Of a stretch of 64,000 nt of DNA, positions 28,895-37,794 are shown piece by piece. The position numbers were made by a program, and so were the translations under genes. The DNA lies in contig NZ_CP066796.1 of the NCBI RefSeq assembly GCF_017161565.1, forward strand, positions 1,116,001 to 1,180,000, written 5' to 3'. The DNA is from Erwinia amylovora (GTDB lineage Bacteria; Pseudomonadota; Gammaproteobacteria; Enterobacterales; Enterobacteriaceae). The stretch's first letter is position 1. Each line of letters begins with the position of its first letter. The notes under the pieces were generated by a model. The model was not told where the DNA came from. It did no database searches and saw nothing but the letters and a program-made list of their open reading frames with translations.

Positions 28895-29884
28895 ATGAGC
28901 CTATTTCGTGATAGTCGGGGGAAAGGACACTTTCCCCTGTTAAAATTGATTAGTTTGCGGCTGCTGGCTGGGGTGGCCATGCTGCTGGTGGTTTCAATGC
29001 TCATTTTTATCGGTATTCAGCTGCTGCCAGGCAACGCAGCAACCGCGATTCTGGGGCAATCGGCAACACCGCAAGCGGTGGCGGCGCTTAATCAGCAGCT
29101 GGGGCTGGATCAGCCGGCGCTTAGCCGCTATCTCTCCTGGCTGGGTGGCGTAGTGCACGGCGATTTTGGCCAGAGTTTCACCAGCCGTGAAGCCATTGCT
29201 CCGGTCTTGCTGGACCGGCTGGCGAACACGCTGTCTCTGGCCAGTTTTACCGCAATGGTCGCCGTGCCGCTTGCGCTGGTGACAGGATTCATTTCCGCGC
29301 GCTACCAGGGCCGGTGGATTGACCGACTGCTTAACCTGTTTACACGGGCTGCCGTTTCGTTGCCGGAATTTTTCTCCGGTTATCTGCTGATTCTGGTTTT
29401 CTCCATCACGCTTTTCTGGTTGCCCAGTAACAGCAGCATCGCTGATGATATGCCGCTTGTCGATCGTCTGCAGGCCATTGCCCTGCCTTGTGTCACGCTG
29501 ATCTTCGCTATTCTCGGGCATATGAGCAATATGACGCGCGCTGCACTGGTCACTGCGCAGAATGCTGCCTGGGTTGATACCGCGTTAATGAAGGGCCTGT
29601 CGCCATCGGCGATCCTGTTCCGACATGTGTTGCCAAACGCGTGGGGGCCGATAATCAATGTTATTGTGCTGAACCTTGCCTGGCTTATGGTGGGCGTGGT
29701 GATTGTCGAAAATGTCTTTGTCTATCCAGGCCTGGGCCAGTATATGGTGGACAGCATTAGCAAACGTGATATCCCGGTGATTCAGGATTGCGCGCTGCTG
29801 TTGGCAGGAATCTATATTCTGCTGAACCTTCTGGCGGATGTGGTTGCCCTGTTGGCTAACCCGCGTCTGCGTCACGGCCGCTAA
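28895..29884 (+). CDS. DppB-type ABC permease
   Basis: Inner-membrane permease, 329 residues with about six helices. The N-terminal segment LLVVSMLIFIGIQLLPGNAA, QLGLDQPALSRYLSWL and the cytoplasmic EAA-type loop (AALVTAQNAAWVDTALMKGLSPSAILFRHVLPNA) are typical of DppB/OppB. It starts six bases after the binding-protein gene. Confidence 0.92.
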   Translation: MSLFRDSRGKGHFPLLKLISLRLLAGVAMLLVVSMLIFIGIQLLPGNAATAILGQSATPQAVAALNQQLGLDQPALSRYLSWLGGVVHGDFGQSFTSREAIAPVLLDRLANTLSLASFTAMVAVPLALVTGFISARYQGRWIDRLLNLFTRAAVSLPEFFSGYLLILVFSITLFWLPSNSSIADDMPLVDRLQAIALPCVTLIFAILGHMSNMTRAALVTAQNAAWVDTALMKGLSPSAILFRHVLPNAWGPIINVIVLNLAWLMVGVVIVENVFVYPGLGQYMVDSISKRDIPVIQDCALLLAGIYILLNLLADVVALLANPRLRHGR

Positions 29885-29953
29885 CCGACGGCACTGTTTT
29901 ATATCCTGGTGACCTTTTACAGGCAGCCAGGATGCTACCAGGAATTGTTGTAG

Positions 29954-30763
29954 ATGTTGAGACTGAAAGTTGCTGTACTCCCCGGAGCCATCGGGCTGAG
30001 TCTGTTCATTTTGGTGGCGCTGCTGGCCCCGTGGCTGTCGCCTTATGCGCCGGACCAGATAGTCGGCAGTGCATGGAGCAGTATGACGCCACAAAACTGG
30101 CTGGGGACGGATAATCTTGGCCGCGACCTGCTTTCTCGCCTGATCTGGGGGACTCGCATCTCACTGAGCGTCAGCGCGCTGGCAACGCTGTTAGCGTTTG
30201 TCATCGGTATCTTCCTGGGTTTTCTGGCCGGTTACGCCCGTGGCTGGGTTGACCAGCTGATATCCAGGGTTAACGATGTGCTGATGGCGATCCCAACGCT
30301 GATCCTGGCTCTGGTGGTGTTGGCGATGCTGCCGAAAACCATGCCGATGATTATTGCCGTACTGGGCATTCTTGAGTCCACCCGCGTGTTGCGCGTGGCG
30401 CGTTCTCTGGCTCTGGATATTGCCGCACAGGAGTTTATTGAAGTGGCCCGCCTGCGTGGTGAACGGCTGAGCTGGGTTTTGTGGCGTGAGATCTTGCCGA
30501 ATGCTTACACCACGCTGGTCGCAGAATTCGCATTACGCTTTATCTTTATCCTGCTGTTCCTGTCGGCGCTATCGTTCCTCGGGCTGGGCATTCAGCCGCC
30601 TGCTGCCGACTGGGGAGGACTGGCGCGTGATAACAAAGACGGCATTCTGTTTGGCGTATGGGCCGCTCTGATCCCCGGCGCGGCGATTGCCCTGCTGGCG
30701 CTGGTGTTAAACAGCGTGGCCGACTGGCTGTTAAGCCAGCATACTCGTAGCTGGCGGGAGTAA
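29954..30763 (+). CDS. DppC-type ABC permease
   Basis: Second inner-membrane permease, 269 residues. Typical DppC/OppC features: LLAPWLSPYAPDQIVG, WLGTDNLGRDLLSRLIWGTRISL and the EAA loop (FIEVARLRGERLSWVLWREILPNA). AGGAA precedes ATG 29954. A 69-bp gap from the previous gene contains a small inverted repeat (ATCCTGG/CCAGGAT) that may adjust stoichiometry, with no clear terminator. Confidence 0.92.
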   Translation: MLRLKVAVLPGAIGLSLFILVALLAPWLSPYAPDQIVGSAWSSMTPQNWLGTDNLGRDLLSRLIWGTRISLSVSALATLLAFVIGIFLGFLAGYARGWVDQLISRVNDVLMAIPTLILALVVLAMLPKTMPMIIAVLGILESTRVLRVARSLALDIAAQEFIEVARLRGERLSWVLWREILPNAYTTLVAEFALRFIFILLFLSALSFLGLGIQPPAADWGGLARDNKDGILFGVWAALIPGAAIALLALVLNSVADWLLSQHTRSWRE

Positions 30764-30765
30764 AT

Positions 30766-32349
30766 ATGAGCGAGCAACCATTGTTAAGCGTTGAAAAACT
30801 GCGGGTTACTGCGGGTAGCGCAGTACTGGTCGATGACATCTCTTTAACTCTGCGTAAGGGCGAGGTATTGGGGCTGATTGGCGAGTCCGGGGCGGGCAAA
30901 TCTACCATAGGTCAGGCCATACTCGGTCACTGTCGACACGGCATGACGCTAAGCGGGGGGCAGATCTACCTTTCCGGGCGTGAACTGACCGCGCTGTCAG
31001 AGCGTCAATGGCGTAAGGTACGCGGCGCGAAAATTGCCTATGTGGCGCAGTCCGCCAATGCGGCCTTTAATCCGGCGAAAAAAATTGGCGAGCAGGTGAT
31101 TGAAAGCGCCATTCGTCATCAGGTATGGGATCGCCGTACGGCTATTCGTCGCGCCATTGAAATTTTTTCCCAGCTACAGCTGCCGCAGCCTGAGGCTTTC
31201 TTCCACCGTTATCCGCATCAGGTTTCTGGTGGACAGCTACAGCGCGCCATGATAGCTATGGCAATTTGCGCCGGGCCTGAACTGATTATTTTCGACGAAC
31301 CCACTACCGCGCTGGACGTGACTACCCAGCTGGAAGTATTGAGGGCTATTCAGCAGGTCATCAAACTGACCGGTGTCGCCGCACTCTATATCAGCCATGA
31401 TTTGGCGGTCGTCGCCCAGCTTAGCCAGCGCATCATGGTGTTACGCCGTGGGCGCCAGGTGGAAGCGGGCGCCACTGAGGCGCTGCTGGCGCAGCCGCAG
31501 CAGGATTACACCCGCCAACTGCTGCACAGCCATGGTGAACCCCATAAGCCGCGTAGCGCGACATCGCCGTTACTTATTGCCCGGCAGGTCAGCGTTGAAT
31601 ATGACGGCGATAAGGTTCTGCATGCGGTGTCACTGACCATTGGCCGTGGGCGTACGCTGGCGTTGATCGGTGAGTCCGGTGCAGGAAAATCAACGCTCGG
31701 GCGCGCGGTATGTGGTCTTGTCACGCCATCGCACGGGGAGATTCATTTTAACCAACGGCCGCTGCCCGCCACGCTCCGTCAGCGCACGCGCCAGCAGCTG
31801 CAAAGTGTGCAGATGATCCACCAGCACCCCGATACCGCGCTTAATCCGCGGCTCACCATCCGGCTGCAAATTGAACGGGCGATGGTGTGTCTGACCGGGC
31901 TATCTGCGCCACAACGTCATACGCAAGTTGATCAGCTACTGGTGAAGGTGGGGCTTTCTCCGTTGCTGGCCGACCGTTATCCTCATGCGCTCTCCGGTGG
32001 GCAAAAACAGCGCGTCTGCATTGCCCGTGCGCTGGCGGTGCAGCCGCAGCTAATTGTCTGTGATGAACCTACTTCGGCGCTCGATCCGCTGGTCGGGCGC
32101 GAGGTGCTGGCCTTGCTGAAAAAATTGCAGCAGGAAACCGGCGTTTCGCTACTGTTTATCACCCATGATTTGCATGTCGTCAGGGCAGTGGCGGATGAAG
32201 TGATGGTGTTACGTCACGGCAACGTTGTGCGCCAGGGAGGGTTGGATCAGGTATTCAGTGCTCCGCTTGACGACTATACCGCCCGACTGCTGGCAGCAGT
32301 ACCGCAAATGCGCCCCGGCTGGTTGCAGGAAGTGAGCGCAGACGCCTGA
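30766..32349 (+). CDS. Double ABC ATPase (DppD-DppF fusion type)
   Basis: One 527-residue polypeptide carries both ATPases of the importer. First half: Walker A GESGAGKST (about 39-47), signature VSGGQLQRAM, Walker B LIIFDEPT, H-loop YISHD. Second half: Walker A GESGAGKST (about 304), signature LSGGQKQRVCIARA, Walker B LIVCDEPT, FITHD. Such fusions occur in GsiA/YejF-like systems. It starts two bases after the DppC-type gene and is the last gene of the unit. Confidence 0.93.
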   Translation: MSEQPLLSVEKLRVTAGSAVLVDDISLTLRKGEVLGLIGESGAGKSTIGQAILGHCRHGMTLSGGQIYLSGRELTALSERQWRKVRGAKIAYVAQSANAAFNPAKKIGEQVIESAIRHQVWDRRTAIRRAIEIFSQLQLPQPEAFFHRYPHQVSGGQLQRAMIAMAICAGPELIIFDEPTTALDVTTQLEVLRAIQQVIKLTGVAALYISHDLAVVAQLSQRIMVLRRGRQVEAGATEALLAQPQQDYTRQLLHSHGEPHKPRSATSPLLIARQVSVEYDGDKVLHAVSLTIGRGRTLALIGESGAGKSTLGRAVCGLVTPSHGEIHFNQRPLPATLRQRTRQQLQSVQMIHQHPDTALNPRLTIRLQIERAMVCLTGLSAPQRHTQVDQLLVKVGLSPLLADRYPHALSGGQKQRVCIARALAVQPQLIVCDEPTSALDPLVGREVLALLKKLQQETGVSLLFITHDLHVVRAVADEVMVLRHGNVVRQGGLDQVFSAPLDDYTARLLAAVPQMRPGWLQEVSADA

Positions 32350-32927
32350 ATGAAAAGTCCCTGAGAAAAGTTGCTGGCAGATAAAGTTTTGCCATTAATA
32401 ACCGATGACCCGCGTCGCGCTGCTCAATGGAGATATGCGCTGGCTTTGTGCTTTTATCGATTAACGGCATGGGTTTGTGTCCGGCTAATTTTGCTCTCCA
32501 GTCGGCTGACATTCAGGGGCTGCATCCTGACGATGTTTTATCTTACTGGTTCTGTCAGTATGCCCACTGACGGCGTGCTCACTGTATGCACGCTAAGAGT
32601 TCCGGTTGCATTTCGGGCATGTTCAGGTTAACGGCATCGCTGGCATTAACGATCTCTGTCAAATATTCAGCTGTGCCAACGGGCTGCGTATGCGTAACGG
32701 GTAAATAACCTGACCAGGATAGTAGTGCTTATTCACGCAGTGATAAAGCGGGATCTCTGCGCATTGGTGTGGGAGTGTGATCCTGTTCTTATAGTAAGGA
32801 TGTCGGGTAACCACTGATATCGTGTTACCCGACCGTTCCCTGCAACGCACTTTGCCGTTCTGTTATTGCAGGCCGAAATTTTTCTTACCGCAGTAAATTT
32901 AATGCCACCACTTTGCAGCAGACACGT
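32350..32927. other. Intergenic region with a 10-bp inverted repeat
   Basis: No gene is supported. A perfect inverted repeat, GTCGGGTAAC (32802-32811) and GTTACCCGAC (32824-32833), could fold into a hairpin but has no T run on either strand. Confidence 0.5.
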
Positions 32928-34397
32928 TTATTTATGTACGGTCTGACTAAACGTTCCGCTAAAAGAAATCTCCGTGCTGTTGTTATCCTGCCAGGAGAAG
33001 TTCAGTTTATTGTCACCGCTTTCAGCCCAGGTCAGAAATTGCTTATCCCCATCCGTGGAGATGCTGCCCTCTGTCAGCCATTCAATATTTTCAACGCGCT
33101 GTGAATATCTGCCTTTCAGCGAGATCTCCGTTTTCTCCCCTATGGCGACATCATCCAGAGTGATTTTTTGATCGGTTGCGGAATAGCGAGAGATGTTATC
33201 ACCGAGTTGACTGATATCAGAGATGCGGTTGTCCATCAAAGCCAACTGCTTAATAGCCGGGAATTGAGAAATAAAATCTATATTGCTGAGTTTACCCCCG
33301 GCAACGGCTAACAGGATCAGTTTGCTCTTAAATCCTATATCTCTGATCTGTTCATCGGTGATGCCGGTATTATTGCAAAACAGCTGCACAAGTTGCTCCG
33401 GGGATGAAACCGGTGAGAAGTCAGTGATGCCAGGGCAGCCCTGCAAAACCAATCGCACCAGTTTCGGTGCCGCACTGATGCCTTCAATATTGGTCAACTC
33501 GGTATTTTCAATTAAACTCACTGATTGTAGCGCAGGAAGGTTAGCTGCCTGGCTGAAAGAGGCAAGCCTGTTGTAGTTCAGGCTAATCTGCATCAGCGAG
33601 GGTAAGTTAGTCAATTCAATTTCAGTGATATTACTCTCATCCAGCTGGAGTAAATAAATGTATTGATGGCCTGAAATGACGGCTTTTTCGATCTTATTAT
33701 TACTGGCGTAAACATGTGAAACATTTTCCATTTTATCCAGCCAGTCGAGGGAAATTAACTGGTTGTTATCAATCCAGAGTCTTTTCAGCCCTGACAGGTT
33801 TGCCACGTTTTTCAGGGAGACGATGCGGTTATTCGTCGCCCAAATACCAATCAGCCTGCTACTGTTTAACGCATCAATATTCGTCAGATTATTATTTTGG
33901 ATCTGCAGCTGAACGAGTTTATTCATCCCGGACATAAATGAAATTGAGTTAAGCTGGCACGAGTTAAGCCAGAGAACGGTGAGTTCCGAATACTTCTCAA
34001 GCTGGTCGAACTCTTCGTCTGAGTACTCATTACCCGATAAATCAAGCTCGGTGATATGTTCCAGCTTAAGAATCTCCTCCATTTTGAGATTGGAGTTATA
34101 GGCAAAACCAACGCTATAGAGATGGTTAAGATTTTTCAAAGGTTCCAGAGAGGTAATATCATTTCCAGTGAAGGTAACTAATTGCAGGTTCTCTGCATAC
34201 TCTAAACCTGATAAATCAGAGATGTCTTTATCCAAAGCTCTGAGATGCGTCAGGTTCAATATATTGAGAGTCGAAACACCTTCACTTTCCGCCAGATTTA
34301 AGGTGGTTTTAATGGCGGATTCGAGATTTTTATCTTCAAAATAGATCATGCTTTCCGCTGCAAAAGTATGAAGTACGCCTTTGGTATGAACTGACAT
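32928..34397 (-). CDS. Internalin-like leucine-rich repeat protein
   Basis: 489 residues. An N-terminal cap (IYFEDKNLESAIKTTLNLAE) resembles the internalin/LRR cap. From about residue 45 to 395 there are 20-23-residue repeats of the form LxxLxLxxNxIxxIxxL, for example LKRLWIDNNQLISLDWLDKM and IKQLALMDNRISDISQLG. A C-terminal beta-rich Ig-like adaptor (about 400-489: ITLDDVAIGEKTEISLKG.. ISFSGTFSQTV) follows, as in internalins. No signal peptide, membrane segment or LPXTG motif, so it is either cytoplasmic or exported by a signal-independent route such as type III secretion. No hrp box was found upstream. AT-rich relative to neighbours, suggesting transfer. Confidence 0.8.
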   Translation of the reverse strand: MSVHTKGVLHTFAAESMIYFEDKNLESAIKTTLNLAESEGVSTLNILNLTHLRALDKDISDLSGLEYAENLQLVTFTGNDITSLEPLKNLNHLYSVGFAYNSNLKMEEILKLEHITELDLSGNEYSDEEFDQLEKYSELTVLWLNSCQLNSISFMSGMNKLVQLQIQNNNLTNIDALNSSRLIGIWATNNRIVSLKNVANLSGLKRLWIDNNQLISLDWLDKMENVSHVYASNNKIEKAVISGHQYIYLLQLDESNITEIELTNLPSLMQISLNYNRLASFSQAANLPALQSVSLIENTELTNIEGISAAPKLVRLVLQGCPGITDFSPVSSPEQLVQLFCNNTGITDEQIRDIGFKSKLILLAVAGGKLSNIDFISQFPAIKQLALMDNRISDISQLGDNISRYSATDQKITLDDVAIGEKTEISLKGRYSQRVENIEWLTEGSISTDGDKQFLTWAESGDNKLNFSWQDNNSTEISFSGTFSQTVHK

Positions 34398-34668
34398 AAA
34401 TATTCCTTATTTATAGTGATTGACGTTTTTCTTTATGATGAGGTGGATAAATACCTCCCGGCAAATATATAAGATTAAAATCAGCTGAAACAAGTGAAAT
34501 TCACCTGTAAAGGCGTTAGAATTTATTGACAGGAAATTAAATTATGTTCTTTCCTGCTCCGTTTATTAAATATCTTTGTCAGCAACATAACGGCTGGTAT
34601 TAATTAATACTCCCGGCACCTTAGCCGTTTTGACCACGATGTGACTGCCTGATGCAGGCGCACTGCAG

Positions 34669-35043
34669 TTATGGACAGGTGAGGGTGATAGCCTGGTCTT
34701 TTGGCGCATTAATCAGGGCGAAACGGTGGTCAGAAATACGTTGTGTCAGCCAGCCATCCTCTGTCACCGCCATGGGGATATAGAGCTGACGGTCATTGGA
34801 GTGCAAGGGGCCGCTGTCAAGTTTCAGCGACGGCAGGTTGACTGAAAATGAGCTGAAACGGTCTATAATCCTGCCCTGCAACGTTCCCAGCGATTGACCA
34901 CTCAGTGTTTCAACCTTGCCCACGCACATTTGGCCCTGCTCGTTAGAGGAGCAGGCACTGAGCAACAGCGCGGACAGCAATAAGCCCATTACGTAAGGCC
35001 GTGGCGAGCAATCTGGCTTTGACCAAAGTCCTGAACGGTACAT
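34669..35043 (-). CDS. Putative outer-membrane lipoprotein
   Basis: 124 residues from ATG 35041-35043 (AGGATG upstream). A basic N-region, hydrophobic core MGLLLSALLLSAC and lipobox LSAC|S mark a lipoprotein; Cys is about residue 31. The mature part has no recognised domain (VGKVETLSGQSLGTLQGRI.. ends ITLTCP); its two further cysteines could pair. A shorter start at the Met of MGLLLS (34989) is possible. Upstream of and divergent from pqqU. Confidence 0.7.
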   Translation of the reverse strand: MYRSGLWSKPDCSPRPYVMGLLLSALLLSACSSNEQGQMCVGKVETLSGQSLGTLQGRIIDRFSSFSVNLPSLKLDSGPLHSNDRQLYIPMAVTEDGWLTQRISDHRFALINAPKDQAITLTCP

Positions 35044-35486
35044 ACGGCATCCTGTTGGTTTTATGTCGGGGTAATTATAGCCCACTGTCACACCTTGATC
35101 AGGCCATTATTACTGCTGTGTTCCGCGCAGGTTGATGGCTTCAGTTATCACATCCGTCTGGCGATAATCATTTACTGAATCAATTCAGCTTAGGTGTTAT
35201 CACCAGTTCGCAAGTCTGTTGATGAGTGCTACAATCACCGGCATATTGCGATCTCGATCACACTAATTGAGGGAGAAAACCCCTGTATCACAGGCTTCCG
35301 GGTGTTTTCGCCGTGAATTGAGAAGCACAATTTTGGCGGTTGTCGATGCAAAATGCTGCATCAGTTTTGTACTTTTTTGCGATTTATCCTGGCATGCTCA
35401 GGTCGATCACAGGGGACGAGTGGAGCTTACCAGGCTGCACCAGATAAGCCCTCCGGGGTACTAATCAGACTTATCGAATCATTCCA
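35044..35486. other. Intergenic region upstream of pqqU, with a CRP-type site
   Basis: 443 bp between a divergent lipoprotein gene and pqqU. No gene supported. It contains a CRP-like site (separate entry). The GTG start of pqqU has no strong ribosome binding site. Confidence 0.5.
35247..35262 (+). promoter_or_regulatory. CRP-type site upstream of pqqU
   Basis: TGCGATCTCGATCACA matches TGTGA-N6-TCACA at 9 of 10 defined positions and is nearly palindromic. It suggests that uptake of PQQ responds to carbon source. Confidence 0.6.
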
Positions 35487-37628
35487 GTGAATAATAAATT
35501 CTTAGCGCTGTTTCTGACGTCTTTATTGCTGATACCCGCTGCTTTCAGCTATGCGCAAGCTGATGCTGGCGGCGTTCAGGGACAGGAACCGTCCCTGATG
35601 GTGATCAAACAGCGTGGCGGGCTGTCCGAACTGGATACGCCCGCTGCGGTCAGCGTGGTCGATGGTGACGATCTGCGCCGCGCCAGCGCACAGGTTAACC
35701 TCTCTGAAAACTTAGCCAGCGTACCAGGGCTGCAAATCCAAAATCGCCAGAACTATGCGCAGGATCTGCAGCTGTCGGTGCGCGGTTTCGGCAGCCGTTC
35801 AATGTACGGCGTGCGCGGCGTGCGGCTGTATGTTGACGGCATTCCCGCCACTATGCCGGATGGTCAGGGACAGACGTCAAATATCGATATCAACTCGCTG
35901 GGCAAAGCAGAAGTGCTGCGCGGGCCTTACTCCGCACTGTATGGCAATGCCTCCGGTGGCGTGGTCAATATTGATACCCTCTCCGGCAGCCAGCCTGCTA
36001 CGCTGGAAGCAGGGACTTACTTTGGCAGCTTCGGCTCGTGGCGTAACAGTCTTAAGGTCAGCGGCGCGACCGGGGATGGCAGCGAGAAAGGGGACGTCAA
36101 TTACACCCTCTCCGCATCGCGCTTTACCACCCACGGCTACCGCGATCACAGCGGCACGCAGAAGGATCTCGGTAACGGCAAGCTCGGCGTACGGGTGGAT
36201 GACGTCAGTACCCTGACGCTGATGTTCAACAGCGTATCGGTTGACGCCAGCGATCCCGGTGGGTTGAGCGCAGAAGAGTACCTTGCCAATCCGCGACAGT
36301 CGCCACGCGGCGATACGTTCAATACCCGTAAAAGCCTCGATCAAACGCAGCTTGGTCTGCGCTACCAGCGCGCGTTCAGCGATAGCGATCGGTTGACGCT
36401 GACCACCTGGCACGGCGAGCGCCACACCACCCAGTATCAGTCGATTCCGCAACCGCCGCAGCTGAAACCTGCTCATTCGGGCGGGGTGATCGTGCTGGAG
36501 CGGAAATATCAGGGCATTGATACACGCTGGCAGCACGAGGGTCAGCTGGCTGCGGTGCCGGTAACGCTGACCGGCGGAATTGACTATGAAACCATGACCG
36601 AGCACCGCCAGGGCTTCCAGAACTACAGTCTGGTAAGTGGCGTTGCGACTTTCGGTGAGAAGGGCGCGCAGCGGCGTAATGAAAAAAACACCCTGTGGAA
36701 CCTGGACCCTTATCTGCAAACCAGCTGGCGGTTGACGCCGAAGTTAACGCTGGATGCCGGGCTGCGCTACAGCACCGTCAGTTTTGATTCAACCGACGAC
36801 TACATCACTGCGAAAAACGGCGACGACAGCGGCAGCGCGCGTTACCATCGGCTGTTGCCGATGGGGGCGCTGAATTATGCGGTCAGTGACGCATGGAATG
36901 TTTATCTCTCCGCCGGTCGCGGCTTCGAAACCCCGACGATTAACGAGCTGTCCTATCGTTCGGTTAACGGCAGCATTACCGGGCTAAATCTGGGATTAAA
37001 ACCGGCCAGCAGCGATAACATAGAGTTGGGTAGCAAAACCCGCATCGGTTATGGCCTGCTAACCGCAGCGCTGTTCCAGACCGATAGCGATAATGAGCTG
37101 GTGGCAGATGACAATGAAAATGGCCGCAGCGTTTACAAAAACGCCGGGGAAACGCGCCGCCGTGGGCTGGAGCTGGGCTTCGACCAGCAGTTTGCTTCGG
37201 ACTGGCGGGTGAAGCTTGCCTGGACGTTGCTGGATGCCCGCTACCGCAATGAAACCTGTAATGTAAAGCGCATCTGCACCCCGGCGGGCCACCGTCTGCC
37301 GGGTATTGCGCGCAATATGGCATACGCCTCGCTGCAGTATGCCCCGGAAAGCGGCTGGCACGCCGGGGCGGACATTCGCTATATGAGCAACATTCAGGCC
37401 AATGACGCTAACGATGCCCAGGCCCCGTCTTATACCGTTGCCAGCCTGAATGGCGGCTATCGCTTCAACTGGAACAAATGGTCTCTGGATCTGTTTAGCC
37501 GCGTCGATAACCTGTTCGACCGTCGGTACATCGGGTCGGTGATCGTCAACGAAGGCAACAGCCGCTACCTCGAACCGGCACCGGGGCGTAACTGGGGCGG
37601 TGGTGCCACCATCAGCTATCAGTTTTGA
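35487..37628 (+). CDS. pqqU: PqqU (YncD), TonB-dependent receptor for PQQ
   Basis: Outer-membrane TonB-dependent transporter, 713 residues. Signal peptide about 1-24, a TonB-box-like LMVIKQ, a plug domain (VPGLQIQNRQNYAQDLQLSV, YVDGIPATMPDGQGQTSNID, VLRGPYSALYGNASGGVVNI) and a 22-strand barrel ending in aromatic F (GGGATISYQF). Many blocks match E. coli YncD, recently shown to take up pyrroloquinoline quinone. The next gene encodes the PQQ-dependent glucose dehydrogenase, which supports the substrate independently. Start is GTG 35487; no ATG fits the signal peptide. Confidence 0.93.
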   Translation: MNNKFLALFLTSLLLIPAAFSYAQADAGGVQGQEPSLMVIKQRGGLSELDTPAAVSVVDGDDLRRASAQVNLSENLASVPGLQIQNRQNYAQDLQLSVRGFGSRSMYGVRGVRLYVDGIPATMPDGQGQTSNIDINSLGKAEVLRGPYSALYGNASGGVVNIDTLSGSQPATLEAGTYFGSFGSWRNSLKVSGATGDGSEKGDVNYTLSASRFTTHGYRDHSGTQKDLGNGKLGVRVDDVSTLTLMFNSVSVDASDPGGLSAEEYLANPRQSPRGDTFNTRKSLDQTQLGLRYQRAFSDSDRLTLTTWHGERHTTQYQSIPQPPQLKPAHSGGVIVLERKYQGIDTRWQHEGQLAAVPVTLTGGIDYETMTEHRQGFQNYSLVSGVATFGEKGAQRRNEKNTLWNLDPYLQTSWRLTPKLTLDAGLRYSTVSFDSTDDYITAKNGDDSGSARYHRLLPMGALNYAVSDAWNVYLSAGRGFETPTINELSYRSVNGSITGLNLGLKPASSDNIELGSKTRIGYGLLTAALFQTDSDNELVADDNENGRSVYKNAGETRRRGLELGFDQQFASDWRVKLAWTLLDARYRNETCNVKRICTPAGHRLPGIARNMAYASLQYAPESGWHAGADIRYMSNIQANDANDAQAPSYTVASLNGGYRFNWNKWSLDLFSRVDNLFDRRYIGSVIVNEGNSRYLEPAPGRNWGGGATISYQF

Positions 37629-37794
37629 ATTTTCGCCGGGCCAGGCCCGGCAACGGATCCGGCAAGTGGCTGCCAGGGACACTTGCTTTAGTACCGTCGC
37701 AACAAGACGGGATGGATAAGTAAGCATAAACGCGGATTTTAGCAAGACGCTTTAGGCTTCAACGATGACTTTTAAATTGGGTAAGGTTCAAACT

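Noticed and set aside
27181..32512. Many minus-strand frames opposite the ABC importer
   Set aside because: Shadow frames of well-conserved transporter genes.
34398..34668. hrp box search upstream of the LRR gene
   Set aside because: No GGAACC-N15/16-CCAC pattern found on the coding strand, so type III control is not claimed.
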